Source: Betaproteobacteria bacterium Ga0077527 (lineage in GTDB: Bacteria; Pseudomonadota; Gammaproteobacteria; Burkholderiales; SG8-41). From it: a stretch of DNA of 64,000 nucleotides. A model generated the notes under the pieces. The model was not told where the DNA came from. It saw nothing but the letters and a program-made list of their open reading frames with translations, and did not search any database. Below are positions 1 through 10,714 of this stretch, piece by piece. Where the stretch lies: NCBI GenBank assembly GCA_001464815.1, contig LNDW01000022.1, positions 1 to 64,000 of the forward strand, in the 5' to 3' direction. The position numbers were made by a program, and so were the translations under genes. The number at the start of each line of letters is the position of its first letter. Position 1 is the first letter of the stretch.

Positions 1-1255
1 GGCTGCCGAAGCCGAACTTCTCCATGAACTTCGCGATCGGATCGATGCCCAGCTCGTTGGCCAGCGTGTAGTAGTAGACGTCGGAAGAAACCACGATGGA
101 ACGGTGCATGTCGACCGCACCCAGCGGCACCGGCCGTCCGTCGCGGAAACGGTGACCGCCGAACATGAAGAAGCCGGGGTCGCTGATGACCTGCTGCGCG
201 GAACGTTTGCCGTAGAACAGCGCAGCCAGCGCCATGAAGGGTTTGAATGTCGATCCCGGCGGGTAGGTGCCTGATGCGGCGCGGTTCAACAGCGGTTTGT
301 CGGGGGAGCCGTTGAGCTCGCCCCAGCTTTGCGGGTCGATGCCGTCGACGAACAGGTTGGGGTCGAAGCCCGGCTTGCTGACCAGCGCCAGCACGCCGCC
401 GTTGCGCGGATCGATCGCGACCAGCGCGCCGCGGCGGTCGCCGAAGGCGTTGTAGGCGATTTCCTGCAACCGGGCATCGAGGTTGAGCACCAGGTTGTTG
501 CCGGACACCGGGGGTGTGCGCGACAGCACGCGCACCGCGCGGCCGCCGGAATCGACCTCGACCTCCTCGACGCCGGTGGTTCCGTGCAGGGCTGTCTCGT
601 AACTCTGCTCGAGGCCGGTTTTGCCGATGTAGTCGCTGCCGCGGTAATTCGCGAGCCGGCCGTCTTTTTCGAGCTTCTCGATTTCGCGCTGGTTGATGCG
701 GCCGATGTGGCCGACGACATGGGAAAAAATCTCGCCCTGCGGGTACTGGCGGAACAGGCGCGCCTTGGCCTCGACGCCGGGAAAGCGGTAGCGATTCACC
801 GCGAATCGGGCAATCTCCTCGTCCGAGAGCCGGGTACGGATGGGCAGGCTTTCGAAACGTTTGCTTTCCTCGAGCAGTTTGCGGAATCGCCGGCGGTCCC
901 GCGGCGTGATTTCGACGATGCCGGCAAGTTCGTCGATGGTGGCTTCAAGATTGCCGGCCTTGCTGGGCGTGATTTCCAGCGTATAGGCCGAGTAATTGTG
1001 CGCAAGCAGCACGCCGTTGCGGTCGACGATGACGCCGCGGTGGGGTGCGATCGGCAGCACCGAAATGCGGTTGGCTTCGGCAAGTGTGCTGTAGTGGCTG
1101 TGCCGGACGACCTGCAGGTAGGCGAAACGCGTGAACAGCAGGCCGAAGAGCACGAGAACGAACACACCGAGCAGCGCCAGTCGTCCGCGGAATCGCTGCA
1201 GCTCCCGTTCCGAATCCCGGATTTCGATGCCGGGATTGATCGACAGGTCAGACAC
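1..1255 (-). CDS. mrdA: Peptidoglycan D,D-transpeptidase MrdA (PBP2), C-terminus beyond window edge
   Basis: PBP2 cross-links peptidoglycan during lateral-wall elongation together with RodA and MreBCD. The frame starts at a GTG at 1255, overlapping the mreD stop by 8 nt, and runs off the left edge after about 418 codons. An N-terminal transmembrane anchor (about residues 22-42) precedes the PBP dimerisation region. The transpeptidase SxxK motif reads STFK with the catalytic Ser near residue 335, close to Ser330 of E. coli PBP2. An SSD (SxN-type) motif follows before the edge. The KTG motif would lie outside the window. It is the last visible gene of mreB-mreC-mreD-mrdA; rodA is expected next. 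Class B PBP identity is firm, and PBP2 rather than FtsI follows from the mre context. Confidence 0.93.
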   Translation of the reverse strand, partial: MSDLSINPGIEIRDSERELQRFRGRLALLGVFVLVLFGLLFTRFAYLQVVRHSHYSTLAEANRISVLPIAPHRGVIVDRNGVLLAHNYSAYTLEITPSKAGNLEATIDELAGIVEITPRDRRRFRKLLEESKRFESLPIRTRLSDEEIARFAVNRYRFPGVEAKARLFRQYPQGEIFSHVVGHIGRINQREIEKLEKDGRLANYRGSDYIGKTGLEQSYETALHGTTGVEEVEVDSGGRAVRVLSRTPPVSGNNLVLNLDARLQEIAYNAFGDRRGALVAIDPRNGGVLALVSKPGFDPNLFVDGIDPQSWGELNGSPDKPLLNRAASGTYPPGSTFKPFMALAALFYGKRSAQQVISDPGFFMFGGHRFRDGRPVPLGAVDMHRSIVVSSDVYYYTLANELGIDPIAKFMEKFGFGS

Positions 1256-1769
1256 GGTCGGGATCGGGGCGCGGACGTTGCGGCAGCTTCAGCAGGTAAT
1301 ACAGGGCCGGCCACAGCGCTGCACCGGTGAAGCTGCCGAGGAAGTAGGCGTAGCCCGGGAAGTCCGAGCCGGACAGCGCGCGCACCAGCAGCACGACGAG
1401 GTCGGTGAACAGCAGCAGCGGGATGACGTGCAGGATCTGCGGCGCCAGCGAGAAACGCCGCACGCGGCGGTGCAGTGCAATCCCGGCAAAGGCGAGGATG
1501 CTGTAGGCCAGGGCGTGCTGACCGAACAGGCTGCCCTCGGCGATGTCCATCAGCAGTCCCAGGCCCCAGGCCGCGAGGAAGCCGATCTTGCGCGGTTCCT
1601 CGATGCACCAGTAGAGGACCACCAGCGCGACGAAGTCCGGCACCAGCCAGGCACCCCATCCCGACCACGGCAGCAGGTTTGCGAGCAGCGCGGCCACCAG
1701 GGTCAGGATGATGAAGCCGGGTTTGACTGGCAGCAGCAGTTCCTGGGGTGTCATCGGACGCGCAGCCAT
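1248..1769 (-). CDS. mreD: Rod shape-determining protein MreD
   Basis: A 173-aa very hydrophobic protein with five to six predicted membrane segments, the usual MreD size and profile. It sits between mreC and mrdA with a 1-nt junction to mreC and an 8-nt overlap with mrdA, which implies translational coupling. MreD is an inner-membrane part of the elongasome that links MreB filaments to the periplasmic MreC and PBP2. Identity rests mainly on synteny and topology, because MreD sequences are poorly conserved. Confidence 0.92.
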   Translation of the reverse strand: MAARPMTPQELLLPVKPGFIILTLVAALLANLLPWSGWGAWLVPDFVALVVLYWCIEEPRKIGFLAAWGLGLLMDIAEGSLFGQHALAYSILAFAGIALHRRVRRFSLAPQILHVIPLLLFTDLVVLLVRALSGSDFPGYAYFLGSFTGAALWPALYYLLKLPQRPRPDPDRV

Positions 1770-2668
1770 CAGGTTTTCCCTTTTTTCTTTTTGGGTGCCG
1801 GCTCGTCGGGTTTGTCCTGCGGCCGCTCCGGCAGACCGGGTTGCGGCCCGAGCACCAGGACCTGGGTGCCGGTGTTGGGGCCGGCAAGGGGTTTGCAGGT
1901 GATGCCGGCGAACAGGTAGGCGGTGTTGCGCTCGACCTGGGTGACTTCGGCCACCGGCAGTCCCGGTGGATAGGCGCCGTCGATGCCCGAAGTCACCAGA
2001 CGGTCGCCGATCTGGAAATCCGCAGTCAGGGGTATGAAACGCAGCTCCAGCCGTCCGTCGTCGCCGGTGCCGGCCAGCACCGCGCGCAATCCCGTGCGCA
2101 CATTGAGCACCGGCACCAGCTGTCCCTTGTCGGTGATCAGCGTGACTTCCGACAGCCAGGGATAGACCCGGGTCACCTGGCCGATGATGCCGATGTGGTC
2201 GGCTACCGGGCGTCCGGCCTCGATGCCGCCCTGCAGTCCCCGGTCGATCATCACCTTGCGCGAAAAGGGATCCCGAGCGGCGTAGAGTATTTCCGCGGCG
2301 ACCGAAGGCACGGCGACACTTTCGCGGACACCGAGCAGGCCGCGCAGGCGGGCGTTTTCTTCCTGCATCGCGGTGGTGCGCTGGGCGGCCATCGCGAGTT
2401 CAAGGTTTTTCGACGACAGCTCCTGGTTGTCCCGGCGCAGCGCGGCGTGGGTGACGAAAAAGTCGGCGATGCGCGCGCCCATTGCCGCAGGCGCCGCGGC
2501 AATGCGCTGCAGGGGATAGATGATCACGCCGACGGCCTGGCGCAGCGGCGTCAGGTAGTTGAAACGTGCGTCGGCGATCAGCAGCACCGTGGACAGCAGC
2601 GCGGAAATCATCAGGCGTGCGAGCGGTGTGAGTCCGGTGCGGAACAGCGGTGGTGTCGTGTGTTCCAT
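1769..2668 (-). CDS. mreC: Rod shape-determining protein MreC
   Basis: A 299-aa protein with a short cytoplasmic N-terminus, one transmembrane helix (about residues 17-35), a coiled-coil stretch (about 60-105, with DNQELSSKNLELAMAAQ), and the periplasmic beta-rich MreC domain (about 115-275). The C-terminus is lysine-rich (PKKKKGKT). MreC forms the periplasmic scaffold that activates PBP2. It follows mreB after a 90-nt spacer with a strong hairpin and is tightly coupled to mreD. Confidence 0.95.
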   Translation of the reverse strand: MEHTTPPLFRTGLTPLARLMISALLSTVLLIADARFNYLTPLRQAVGVIIYPLQRIAAAPAAMGARIADFFVTHAALRRDNQELSSKNLELAMAAQRTTAMQEENARLRGLLGVRESVAVPSVAAEILYAARDPFSRKVMIDRGLQGGIEAGRPVADHIGIIGQVTRVYPWLSEVTLITDKGQLVPVLNVRTGLRAVLAGTGDDGRLELRFIPLTADFQIGDRLVTSGIDGAYPPGLPVAEVTQVERNTAYLFAGITCKPLAGPNTGTQVLVLGPQPGLPERPQDKPDEPAPKKKKGKT

Positions 2669-2694
2669 GAGGCGTTACGCGGTGAGCGGAAACG

Positions 2695-2749
2695 CCGCCG
2701 GCCCGTCTTCGCCGCCGTTGAAGGCCGGGGAGCGAAGGCGGGCCGGCGG
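2695..2749 (-). promoter_or_regulatory. Large GC-rich hairpin between mreB and mreC
   Basis: Two 11-nt perfectly complementary arms at 2695-2705 and 2739-2749 (CCGCCGGCCCG and its complement), extended inward by a CCTTCGC/GCGAAG pairing, fill almost the whole spacer. No U-tract follows on the minus strand, so a classic intrinsic terminator is unlikely. An mRNA processing or stabilising structure that raises mreB over mreCD is an inference. Confidence 0.5.
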
Positions 2750-2757
2750 GAAATGCA

Positions 2758-3846
<1,089 letters not shown>

Positions 3847-3983
3847 TCAGGGCCGGATTCGGGGTCGGAATCAGGTACTTGGCACATGTTTTCAATGCGC
3901 CTTCCGAGGCCCCGGTATGATACCCTACGCAGCCCCTGTTTCAGCGTCTGATTTTTAACGATTTTCACTCACCCTCTGCTGCC

Positions 3984-4271
3984 ATGGCCCTCAATCTTGA
4001 CGACGTGCGACGTGCCGCCCATCTGGCGCGGATCGCCATTGATGACGCCGAAGCGGAGGCGACGCTGGCGCAACTGACCCGTGTCTTCGGCATGATCGAA
4101 GAGATGCAGGCCGTTGATGTGTCGGGCATCAAGCCGATGTCGCATGCGCAGGACCTGGCGCTGCGGTTGCGCGAGGACAAGGTCACCGAGCCGAACCAGC
4201 GCGAGCTGTTTCAGTCGGTGGCGCCGGAAACCGATGCCGGGTTGTACCTGGTGCCCAAGGTCATCGAATAA
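3984..4271 (+). CDS. gatC: Asp/Glu-tRNA(Asn/Gln) amidotransferase subunit C
   Basis: A 95-aa protein of standard GatC length. It has the conserved N-terminus with [12 protein letters not shown], and [17 protein letters not shown] in the middle. GatC wraps and stabilises the GatAB complex, which transamidates misacylated Glu-tRNA(Gln) and/or Asp-tRNA(Asn). First gene of gatC-gatA-gatB. No clear Shine-Dalgarno sequence precedes the ATG (CTCTGCTGCC). Confidence 0.95.
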   Translation: MALNLDDVRRAAHLARIAIDDAEAEATLAQLTRVFGMIEEMQAVDVSGIKPMSHAQDLALRLREDKVTEPNQRELFQSVAPETDAGLYLVPKVIE

Positions 4272-4324
4272 CGCCGTCCTTCCGGGCTTGCGGCGAAGCT
4301 GCAACGCCGCGTCCCCTTGCCGTC

Positions 4325-5785
4325 ATGTCCAATGCCACCGTCAAAGAACTGTCCGAACTGCTGGCCCGCAAGGCCTGTTCCAGTGTGGAGTTGTCTCATG
4401 ATTTTATCAATAAAATCAATGAGTTAAATAATTCACTGGGTTGTTACATCACGGTTGATGCCGAACGCACGCTGGCGCAGGCGAAAGCAGCCGATGCGCG
4501 GCGAGCGGCGGGTGATGCCGGGGCGCTGACCGGTGTGCCGCTGGCACACAAGGACATCTTCTGCACCAAGGGCTGGCTCACCACCTGCGGCTCGAAAATG
4601 CTCGGCAATTTTGTCGCGCCATACGACGCTCATGTCGTTGAGCGCTGCGCGGCCGAAGGCATGGTCACGCTGGGCAAGACCAACATGGATGAGTTCGCGA
4701 TGGGCTCGTCGAACGAGACTTCGCATTTTGGTCCGGTGCGTAATCCCTGGGATCCGCAGCGTGTGCCCGGCGGCAGCTCCGGCGGTTCGGCCGCGGCGGT
4801 GGCGGCACGCCTCGCACCCGCCGCCACCGGCACCGATACCGGCGGTTCGATCCGCCAGCCGGCGGCGCTCACCGGCATCTGCGGCCTGAAGCCGACCTAC
4901 GGGCTGGTTTCGCGCTACGGCATGATTGCCTTTGCCTCGAGTCTCGACCAGGCGGGCCCGATGGCGCGTACCGCCGAAGACCTCGGCCTGCTGCTCAATG
5001 TGATGGCCGGCCACGATGCCCGCGACTCGACCAGCCTGCAGCGCCCGGCCGAAGACTACAACCGTGACCTCGCAAAACCGCTGAAAGGCCTGCGCATCGG
5101 CCTGCCGAAGGAATTTTTCGGTGCCGGCATGTCCGCCGACGTGCAGAAGGCGACCGATGCCGCGATTGCCGAATGTAAAAAACTCGGTGCGGTGCCGGTG
5201 GAGGTCAGCCTGCCCAATATGGGTCTGTCGGTGCCGGTGTATTACGTGCTGGCGCCAGCGGAAGCCTCGAGCAACCTGTCGCGTTTCGACGGTGTGCGTT
5301 ATGGCCATCGCGCCGCCGAATACGGCGACCTGCTCGACATGTACAAGCGCAGCCGCGCTGAAGGTTTCGGCGCCGAGGTGAAGCGCCGCATCCTGATCGG
5401 CACCTATGTGCTGTCGCATGGCTACTACGATGCCTATTACATCCGCGCGCAGAAACTGCGCCGGCTGATTGCCCGGGATTTTGTCGAGGCATTCAAAACC
5501 TGCGATGTCATCCTCGGGCCGACCAGCCCGACCACCGCCTTCAAGTTCGGTGAAAAAAGCGCCGACCCGGTGCAGATGTATCTGTCGGACATCTACACCA
5601 TTGCGGTCAACCTCGCCGGCCTGCCCGGGATGTCGATCCCCTGCGGTTTCGGCGATGGTGGCCTGCCGGTGGGACTGCAGATCATCGGCAACTATTTCGA
5701 CGAGGCGCGCATGCTCAATGTCGCGCACCAGTATCAGCTGGCCACCGACTGGCACCGGAAGGCGCCGGGAGGCGTGCAGTCATGA
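4325..5785 (+). CDS. gatA: Asp/Glu-tRNA(Asn/Gln) amidotransferase subunit A
   Basis: A 486-aa amidase-signature enzyme that releases ammonia from glutamine for tRNA-dependent amidation. The catalytic triad is visible: Lys76 (HKDIF), Ser151 in GGSSGGSA and the nucleophile Ser175 in [11 protein letters not shown]. Length and order are standard. The codons for about residues 24-37 form an AT-rich patch (4394-4440) unlike the rest of the gene and matching the IHF consensus, yet the frame and family alignment ([18 protein letters not shown]) stay intact. Confidence 0.97.
   Translation: MSNATVKELSELLARKACSSVELSHDFINKINELNNSLGCYITVDAERTLAQAKAADARRAAGDAGALTGVPLAHKDIFCTKGWLTTCGSKMLGNFVAPYDAHVVERCAAEGMVTLGKTNMDEFAMGSSNETSHFGPVRNPWDPQRVPGGSSGGSAAAVAARLAPAATGTDTGGSIRQPAALTGICGLKPTYGLVSRYGMIAFASSLDQAGPMARTAEDLGLLLNVMAGHDARDSTSLQRPAEDYNRDLAKPLKGLRIGLPKEFFGAGMSADVQKATDAAIAECKKLGAVPVEVSLPNMGLSVPVYYVLAPAEASSNLSRFDGVRYGHRAAEYGDLLDMYKRSRAEGFGAEVKRRILIGTYVLSHGYYDAYYIRAQKLRRLIARDFVEAFKTCDVILGPTSPTTAFKFGEKSADPVQMYLSDIYTIAVNLAGLPGMSIPCGFGDGGLPVGLQIIGNYFDEARMLNVAHQYQLATDWHRKAPGGVQS
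4398..4437 (+). promoter_or_regulatory. IHF-consensus AT-rich motif inside gatA coding sequence
   Basis: Positions 4414-4426 read AATCAATGAGTTA, a perfect match to the IHF consensus WATCAANNNNTTR, with an A/T run upstream as in strong IHF sites. The wider patch resembles two other sites in this window, at 20381-20419 and 56487-56526. It lies in coding sequence about 75 nt into gatA, so IHF function here is uncertain. Confidence 0.4.
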
Positions 5786-5802
5786 ATGATGAGTGATGAG
5801 CG

Positions 5803-7263
5803 ATGAGTGCTAAATGGGAGGTGGTGATCGGGCTGGAGACCCATGCGCAGTTGTCGACCGCCTCGAAGATTTTTTCCGGTGCCCCGACGGCCTTCGGCGC
5901 CGAGCCGAACACCCAGGCCTGTGGCGTCGATATCGCGCTGCCCGGCGTGCTGCCGGTGCTCAACACCGGCGCGGTGGAACGCGCGATCCGTTTCGGCCTC
6001 GCGGTTGGCGCGAAGATCAACTCGCCGTCGATTTTTGCGCGCAAGAATTATTTCTACCCCGACCTGCCCAAGGGCTACCAGATCAGCCAGTACGAAAAGC
6101 CGATCGTCGAGGGCGGCACGCTGACCATCCAGGTCGGCGAGTCCGAAAAGACCGTGCGGCTGACCCGCGCCCATCTTGAGGAAGACGCCGGCAAGTCACT
6201 GCACGAGGATTTCAGCGGCCGCAGCGGCATTGACCTGAACCGTGCCGGCACGCCGCTGCTGGAGATCGTGTCCGAGCCCGACATGCGTTCAGCCGAGGAG
6301 GCTGTGGCTTATGCCAGGACGCTGCATACGCTGGTGCGCTGGATCGACGTCTGCGACGGCAACATGCAGGAGGGTTCATTCCGCTGTGACGCCAATGTGT
6401 CGGTGCGGCTGTTGGGCTCGAAGGAGTTCGGTACGCGCCGTGAAATCAAGAATCTGAACAGCTTCCGCTTTTTGCAGCAGGCGATCGATTACGAAGTGCA
6501 GTGGCAGATCAGTGAAATCGAGGATGGCCGCAAAATCCAGCAGGCCACCGTGCTGTTTGATCCCGATTCCGGCGAGACGCGGATGATGCGCACCAAGGAA
6601 GACGCGCATGATTACCGTTACTTTCCCGATCCGGACCTGTTGCCGCTGGAAGTCAGCGCAGAGCGGCTGGCTGCGGTGCGCGCGGCGATGCCGGAATTAC
6701 CAGAGGCACGCCGATCACGTTACATGAAAGAGTATTTGCTATCGTCGTATGACGCTAGCCTCATAACGCAGTCTCGTGAATGGTCGGAATATTTTGAGCT
6801 AGCTTTTCAGGTGTTGAATGCGGACGACAAAATGGTTGCCGCAAAACATGTTGTTAATTGGATGAGTGGCGAGCTTGCTGCTTATTTGAACCGCCAGGAA
6901 ATAGACATTACACGGTCGGTTGTTTCTGCGCCTGCGCTTGGCATGTTGCTCAAGCGAAACGCCGACGGCACGCTGAACAATAAAATGACTAAAGAAGTTT
7001 TCGCCGCAATGTGTGCTGGCGAGCAAGGTGGTGATCCAGACGCCATCATCGCCGCCAGAGGCCTGAAACAGATTTCAGACAGCGGCGAGATCGAGAAAAT
7101 CGTCGATCAGGTGCTCGCCGCCAACGCCCAGCAGGTGGCCGACTTCAGGGCGGGCAGGGAAAAGGCCTTCAATTCACTGGTTGGCCAGGCAATGAAGGCG
7201 ACCAAGGGCAAGGCCAATCCGCAGCAGGTCAACGAGATCCTGCGGCGCAAGCTCTCGGGCTGA
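5803..7263 (+). CDS. gatB: Asp/Glu-tRNA(Asn/Gln) amidotransferase subunit B
   Basis: A 486-aa GatB of normal length that binds the misacylated tRNA, phosphorylates the acyl group and receives ammonia from GatA. N-terminal [13 protein letters not shown], the metal/catalytic region with [17 protein letters not shown], and the C-terminal YqeY-like tail are all present. It follows gatA by 17 nt, a spacer made of GATGAGT-like repeats. From about 6698 to 7060 codon use and GC drop sharply (hand count 141 G/C in 300 nt over 6721-7020, against 65-73% in flanking 60-nt samples), while the protein stays in frame. That points to replacement of this tract by a lower-GC homologue. Confidence 0.97.
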   Translation: MSAKWEVVIGLETHAQLSTASKIFSGAPTAFGAEPNTQACGVDIALPGVLPVLNTGAVERAIRFGLAVGAKINSPSIFARKNYFYPDLPKGYQISQYEKPIVEGGTLTIQVGESEKTVRLTRAHLEEDAGKSLHEDFSGRSGIDLNRAGTPLLEIVSEPDMRSAEEAVAYARTLHTLVRWIDVCDGNMQEGSFRCDANVSVRLLGSKEFGTRREIKNLNSFRFLQQAIDYEVQWQISEIEDGRKIQQATVLFDPDSGETRMMRTKEDAHDYRYFPDPDLLPLEVSAERLAAVRAAMPELPEARRSRYMKEYLLSSYDASLITQSREWSEYFELAFQVLNADDKMVAAKHVVNWMSGELAAYLNRQEIDITRSVVSAPALGMLLKRNADGTLNNKMTKEVFAAMCAGEQGGDPDAIIAARGLKQISDSGEIEKIVDQVLAANAQQVADFRAGREKAFNSLVGQAMKATKGKANPQQVNEILRRKLSG

Positions 7264-7301
7264 TTTACCGGCAGGAATTCCAGGCTGATCCGGCGGCGGC
7301 G

Positions 7302-7982
7302 TTATTTCTTTGCGGCCGCTGCGGCGGGCGGCTGTGGCGCCGCGCTGCCTTTGAGCTCGATGAAGCGCGCCTTCTGTTCGGCGTAACGCTTGCTGATGTC
7401 TTCCTTGTCTTTCAGCTTTTCGGCGATCCGAGCATCGATGCGCTTTTTCTCCTCGCCGGCGCGCGTCAGCTCGTCGAGCAGGTTGGGCGAAGGCTTGCCG
7501 CCTTTTGCCGCGAACTCATAACGTTTCTGTGCGGTTGCCAGTGCCTCGCTGGCACCTTTCTGCGACACGCTGAGCTGCTGGATCTGCAGGTCCACCACCT
7601 GAAGTTCGCGGTCACGGCGCAAATCAATTTCTTTTTCCGAGGTATAGGTGTTCATCAGCGCAGAGTCGAGGCGGCGCTGCTCCGCGATCCTGCGGTCTTC
7701 CTCGGCTTTCTGCGCCGCCTTGCGCTCGGCTTCCTCCTTCTGCCGCGCCGCCTCCTCGGCAGAGACGTTGGTCTTGCGCGGGATGCCCTGGCTGTCGAGC
7801 TGGCGCGACTGGTTTTGCTGGAATTCAGGCGGCACACGGTCACCACAGCCGACAACCTTGCCGTTCTTGTCATTCCAGCAAACGATTTTCTGTGCGTTTG
7901 CCGCGGGCAGCGCAAAAACCAGGCCGCCGGCCATCACCAGCGCGGCACAACCCATCCCGCCATTTTTCAACCAATCAGCCAT
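7302..7982 (-). CDS. Exported DUF4124-like coiled-coil protein
   Basis: A 226-aa protein starting at ATG 7982, which overlaps the pyrE stop by 8 nt. Upstream in-frame starts would run deep into pyrE. A signal peptide (about residues 1-30, ending ALPAANA) is followed by a short [22 protein letters not shown] segment typical of DUF4124. A long charged coiled coil with [20 protein letters not shown] comes next, and the tail is Ala/Pro/Lys-rich. Periplasmic location is predicted; function is unknown. It is probably cotranscribed with pyrE. Confidence 0.75.
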   Translation of the reverse strand: MADWLKNGGMGCAALVMAGGLVFALPAANAQKIVCWNDKNGKVVGCGDRVPPEFQQNQSRQLDSQGIPRKTNVSAEEAARQKEEAERKAAQKAEEDRRIAEQRRLDSALMNTYTSEKEIDLRRDRELQVVDLQIQQLSVSQKGASEALATAQKRYEFAAKGGKPSPNLLDELTRAGEEKKRIDARIAEKLKDKEDISKRYAEQKARFIELKGSAAPQPPAAAAAKK

Positions 7983-8625
7983 TCTTGACTCCGTACTGTT
8001 TGCGATAGGCGGCGACCGCTTCAAGCTGCTGCGCCATGCCCTGTTCCTGTTCGAGAAATGACAGCAGATCGTCCAGTGTGGCGATGCTCACCACCGGGAT
8101 GCCGTAAAGCTGTGTGACCTCCTGCGTCGCCGACAGTTCACCGCTGCCGCGTTCCATGCGGTCGAGCGCGATCAGCACGCCGGCCGGGGTCGCGCTGGCG
8201 GCGCGGATCAGGTTCACCGACTCGCGCACCGAGGTGCCGGCGGAGATGACGTCATCGACGATCAATACACGGCCGGCGAGGGCCGCGCCGACAGTGTTGC
8301 CGCCTTCGCCATGGTCCTTGGCTTCCTTGCGGTTGTAGCTGAATGGTACGTTGACATTGTTCTCGGCGAGGGCAATGGCCACCGCCGAGACCAGCGGGAT
8401 GCCCTTGTATGCCGGACCGAACAGCAGGTCGAAGGGCAGGCCGGTCGCGGCGATGGCTTTGGCGTAGAATCGTGACAGCTCGCGCAGCGAACGGCCATCG
8501 CAGAACAGCCCGGCGTTGAAAAAATACGGTGAAAGGCGCCCGGCCTTGGTCTTGAATTCGCCGAACAGCAATACCCGGGTCTCGATGGCGAAGCGGATGA
8601 ACTCGTGACGGAAGCTGGCGGCCAT
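7975..8625 (-). CDS. pyrE: Orotate phosphoribosyltransferase
   Basis: A 216-aa enzyme that makes orotidine 5'-phosphate from orotate and PRPP in pyrimidine synthesis. The PRPP-binding motif [13 protein letters not shown] is at about residues 119-131, and the flexible catalytic loop [13 protein letters not shown] is intact. Length matches the gamma/betaproteobacterial family. It is divergent from the exonuclease III gene and overlaps the downstream DUF4124-like gene. Confidence 0.97.
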   Translation of the reverse strand: MAASFRHEFIRFAIETRVLLFGEFKTKAGRLSPYFFNAGLFCDGRSLRELSRFYAKAIAATGLPFDLLFGPAYKGIPLVSAVAIALAENNVNVPFSYNRKEAKDHGEGGNTVGAALAGRVLIVDDVISAGTSVRESVNLIRAASATPAGVLIALDRMERGSGELSATQEVTQLYGIPVVSIATLDDLLSFLEQEQGMAQQLEAVAAYRKQYGVKNG

Positions 8626-8672
8626 GATCGGCGGAAGTGGCGACGGCAGGTGCCGGGCGCGGATTAGAAACG

Positions 8673-9443
8673 ATGAAAATTATAACCCTGAATCTCAACG
8701 GCATACGCTCGGCTTCACGCAAAGGTTTCCTGGAATGGCTGCCGAAGCAGCGTGCCGACGTGATCTGCGTGCAGGAACTCAAGGCCCAGGCCGCGGACAT
8801 GACCGACGAGCTGCTGGCACCTGCGGGTTACCACGGACACTTCCATTACGCCGAGAAAAAGGGCTATAGCGGTGTCGGCATTTACAGCCGTGAAAAGCCG
8901 GTGAAGGTTGCGGCGGGCTTCGGTGTCGCCGAATTTGATGCCGAGGGCCGCTTTATGCGCACCGATTTCGGCAAGCTGAGCGTGATTTCACTGTATCTGC
9001 CCTCGGGTTCCAGCGGCGAACACCGCCAGGCCTCGAAATTCCGTTTTCTCGACGCTTTCTATCCGCTGATGGAGCGCCTGCGCAAATCCGGTCGCGAAAT
9101 CGTGCTTTGCGGCGACTGGAATATCGCTCACCGCGAAATCGACCTGAAAAACTGGAAGGGCAATCTGAAGAACTCGGGTTTCCTGCCCGAGGAGCGGGCA
9201 TGGATGACCCGGGTGTTTGATGAGCTGGGCTGGGTTGATGTCTACCGCCAGTTGCATCCCGAGGCCACCGGAGAGGCCTATACCTGGTGGTCTAACCGCG
9301 GTGAGGCCTGGGCAAAGAACGTCGGCTGGCGTATCGACTACCAGATTGCCACGCCCGGTCTCGCGGCGCAGGCGAAGCGCGCTGCGGTCTACAAGACCGA
9401 GCGCTTTTCCGACCACGCGCCGTTGATCATCGAATACCGCTGA
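8673..9443 (+). CDS. xth: Exodeoxyribonuclease III
   Basis: A 256-aa Mg-dependent AP endonuclease/3' exonuclease used in base excision repair. I start it at ATG 8673, so the protein opens with the family-typical [14 protein letters not shown]; the longer frame from 8637 adds a leader unlike the family. Catalytic motifs include VQELKAQ (metal Glu), [12 protein letters not shown] and the C-terminal SDHAPL (catalytic His). The stop lies 5 nt before the next gene, so the two are likely cotranscribed. Confidence 0.93.
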   Translation: MKIITLNLNGIRSASRKGFLEWLPKQRADVICVQELKAQAADMTDELLAPAGYHGHFHYAEKKGYSGVGIYSREKPVKVAAGFGVAEFDAEGRFMRTDFGKLSVISLYLPSGSSGEHRQASKFRFLDAFYPLMERLRKSGREIVLCGDWNIAHREIDLKNWKGNLKNSGFLPEERAWMTRVFDELGWVDVYRQLHPEATGEAYTWWSNRGEAWAKNVGWRIDYQIATPGLAAQAKRAAVYKTERFSDHAPLIIEYR

Positions 9444-9448
9444 AGCCC

Positions 9449-10714
9449 TTGGAACAAGCCAAGCCAGGCTGGTCGGAAACCCTGCGCGCCGTTGTCAGCG
9501 GGCGCATGCTGGTGGCGCTGCTGATGGGTTTTTCCTCGGGAATGCCGCTTCTGCTCACCGGCTCGGTGCTGCAGGCCTGGCTCAAGGATGGTGGTGTTGA
9601 CCTGAAGCAGATCGGTTTTTTTGCGCTGATCGGGTTGCCGTACACCCTCAAATTCCTGTGGGCACCGCTGTTCGACCGTTATGTGCTGCCGCTGGGCCGC
9701 CGCCGCGGCTGGCTGTTGCTGATGCAGCTGGCGGTTGCTGCGGCGCTGCTGCTGCTCGCCACAGCCGAACCTTCGCCGGAGCGGCTGGCGCTGCTTGCCG
9801 CCGCCGGTTTCCTGGTGGCGCTGTTTTCGGCTTCGCAGGACATTGTTGTTGATGCCTACCGCCGTGAAAGCCTTGCCGAGGCCGAGCTCGGCCTGGGTTC
9901 GGCCCTGTATGTGAACGGCTACCGGGTCGGCATGCTGCTTGCCGGTGGTGGAGGGTTGATCCTCGCCGACTGGCTGTCCTTTGCCGCGATGTACCGGATC
10001 ATGGCGCTGGCGATGGCGGCCTGTGTGGTGGTCACGCTGTGTGCGCCGGAGCCCGAGGCGCCGGAGAACCGGCCGCGCACGCTGCGAGACGCGGTGGTGC
10101 TGCCCTTTCTCGACTATTTCACGCGTGACGGCGCCTGGCTGATCCTTGCCTTCATCCTGCTGTACAAGGTGGGCGATACGATGGCTTCGGCGATGACCGT
10201 GCCGTTCTATCTCGACCTCGGTTACAGCAAGACCGAAATCGGCGCGGTGGTGAAACTCTTTGGTTTCTGGGCGACGATCGCCGGCGGCACGCTCGGCGGC
10301 ATCTGGATACTGCGCATCGGCATGCACCGCGCGCTGTGGTGGTTCGGCATCGGGCAGATGATATCGACGCTGGGTTTTGTCGTGCTGTCCCGATTGCCGC
10401 CTTCGGAGCTGGCGCTGGGGGCGGTGGTGGCGGTGGAGAATTTCACTGCCGGCCTCGGCACTGCCGCGTTTGTCGGTTTCATGGCTGCACTGACCGACCG
10501 CCGTTTCACCGCCACCCAGTACGCCCTGCTTTCCAGCCTGATGGGTGTGCCGCGGGTACTGCTGGCCGCGCCCACCGGCTGGCTGGCGCAGTCATTGGGC
10601 TGGTCGGGTTTTTTCCTGCTGTGCGCGGTGATCGCGCTGCCGGGTCTGTTGCTGCTGCGCTGGGTGACCCGGCTTTCCGCGACAGCGCAGGCCCAGACTC
10701 AGGTCGTGAACTGA
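9449..10714 (+). CDS. AmpG-like MFS transporter
   Basis: A 421-aa, 12-segment major facilitator protein starting at TTG. The N-terminus with GFSSGMPLLLTGSVLQAWL, and LPYTLKFLWAPLFDRY after it, is characteristic of the AmpG family, which imports anhydromuropeptides for cell-wall recycling. It lies 5 nt after exonuclease III, and its 3' end overlaps convergent metW by 16 nt. The presence of mpl and mtgA elsewhere in the window fits a cell-wall recycling role, but substrate is inferred from family only. Confidence 0.85.
   Translation: MEQAKPGWSETLRAVVSGRMLVALLMGFSSGMPLLLTGSVLQAWLKDGGVDLKQIGFFALIGLPYTLKFLWAPLFDRYVLPLGRRRGWLLLMQLAVAAALLLLATAEPSPERLALLAAAGFLVALFSASQDIVVDAYRRESLAEAELGLGSALYVNGYRVGMLLAGGGGLILADWLSFAAMYRIMALAMAACVVVTLCAPEPEAPENRPRTLRDAVVLPFLDYFTRDGAWLILAFILLYKVGDTMASAMTVPFYLDLGYSKTEIGAVVKLFGFWATIAGGTLGGIWILRIGMHRALWWFGIGQMISTLGFVVLSRLPPSELALGAVVAVENFTAGLGTAAFVGFMAALTDRRFTATQYALLSSLMGVPRVLLAAPTGWLAQSLGWSGFFLLCAVIALPGLLLLRWVTRLSATAQAQTQVVN

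Noticed and set aside
329-1330. 333-codon plus-strand frame over mrdA
   Set aside because: Antisense of the PBP2 coding region, which carries the SxxK and SxN motifs on the minus strand.
4433-5755. 440-codon open frame antisense to gatA
   Set aside because: Same shadow effect; the translation is His/Arg/Gly-rich and featureless, while GatA on the other strand is intact.
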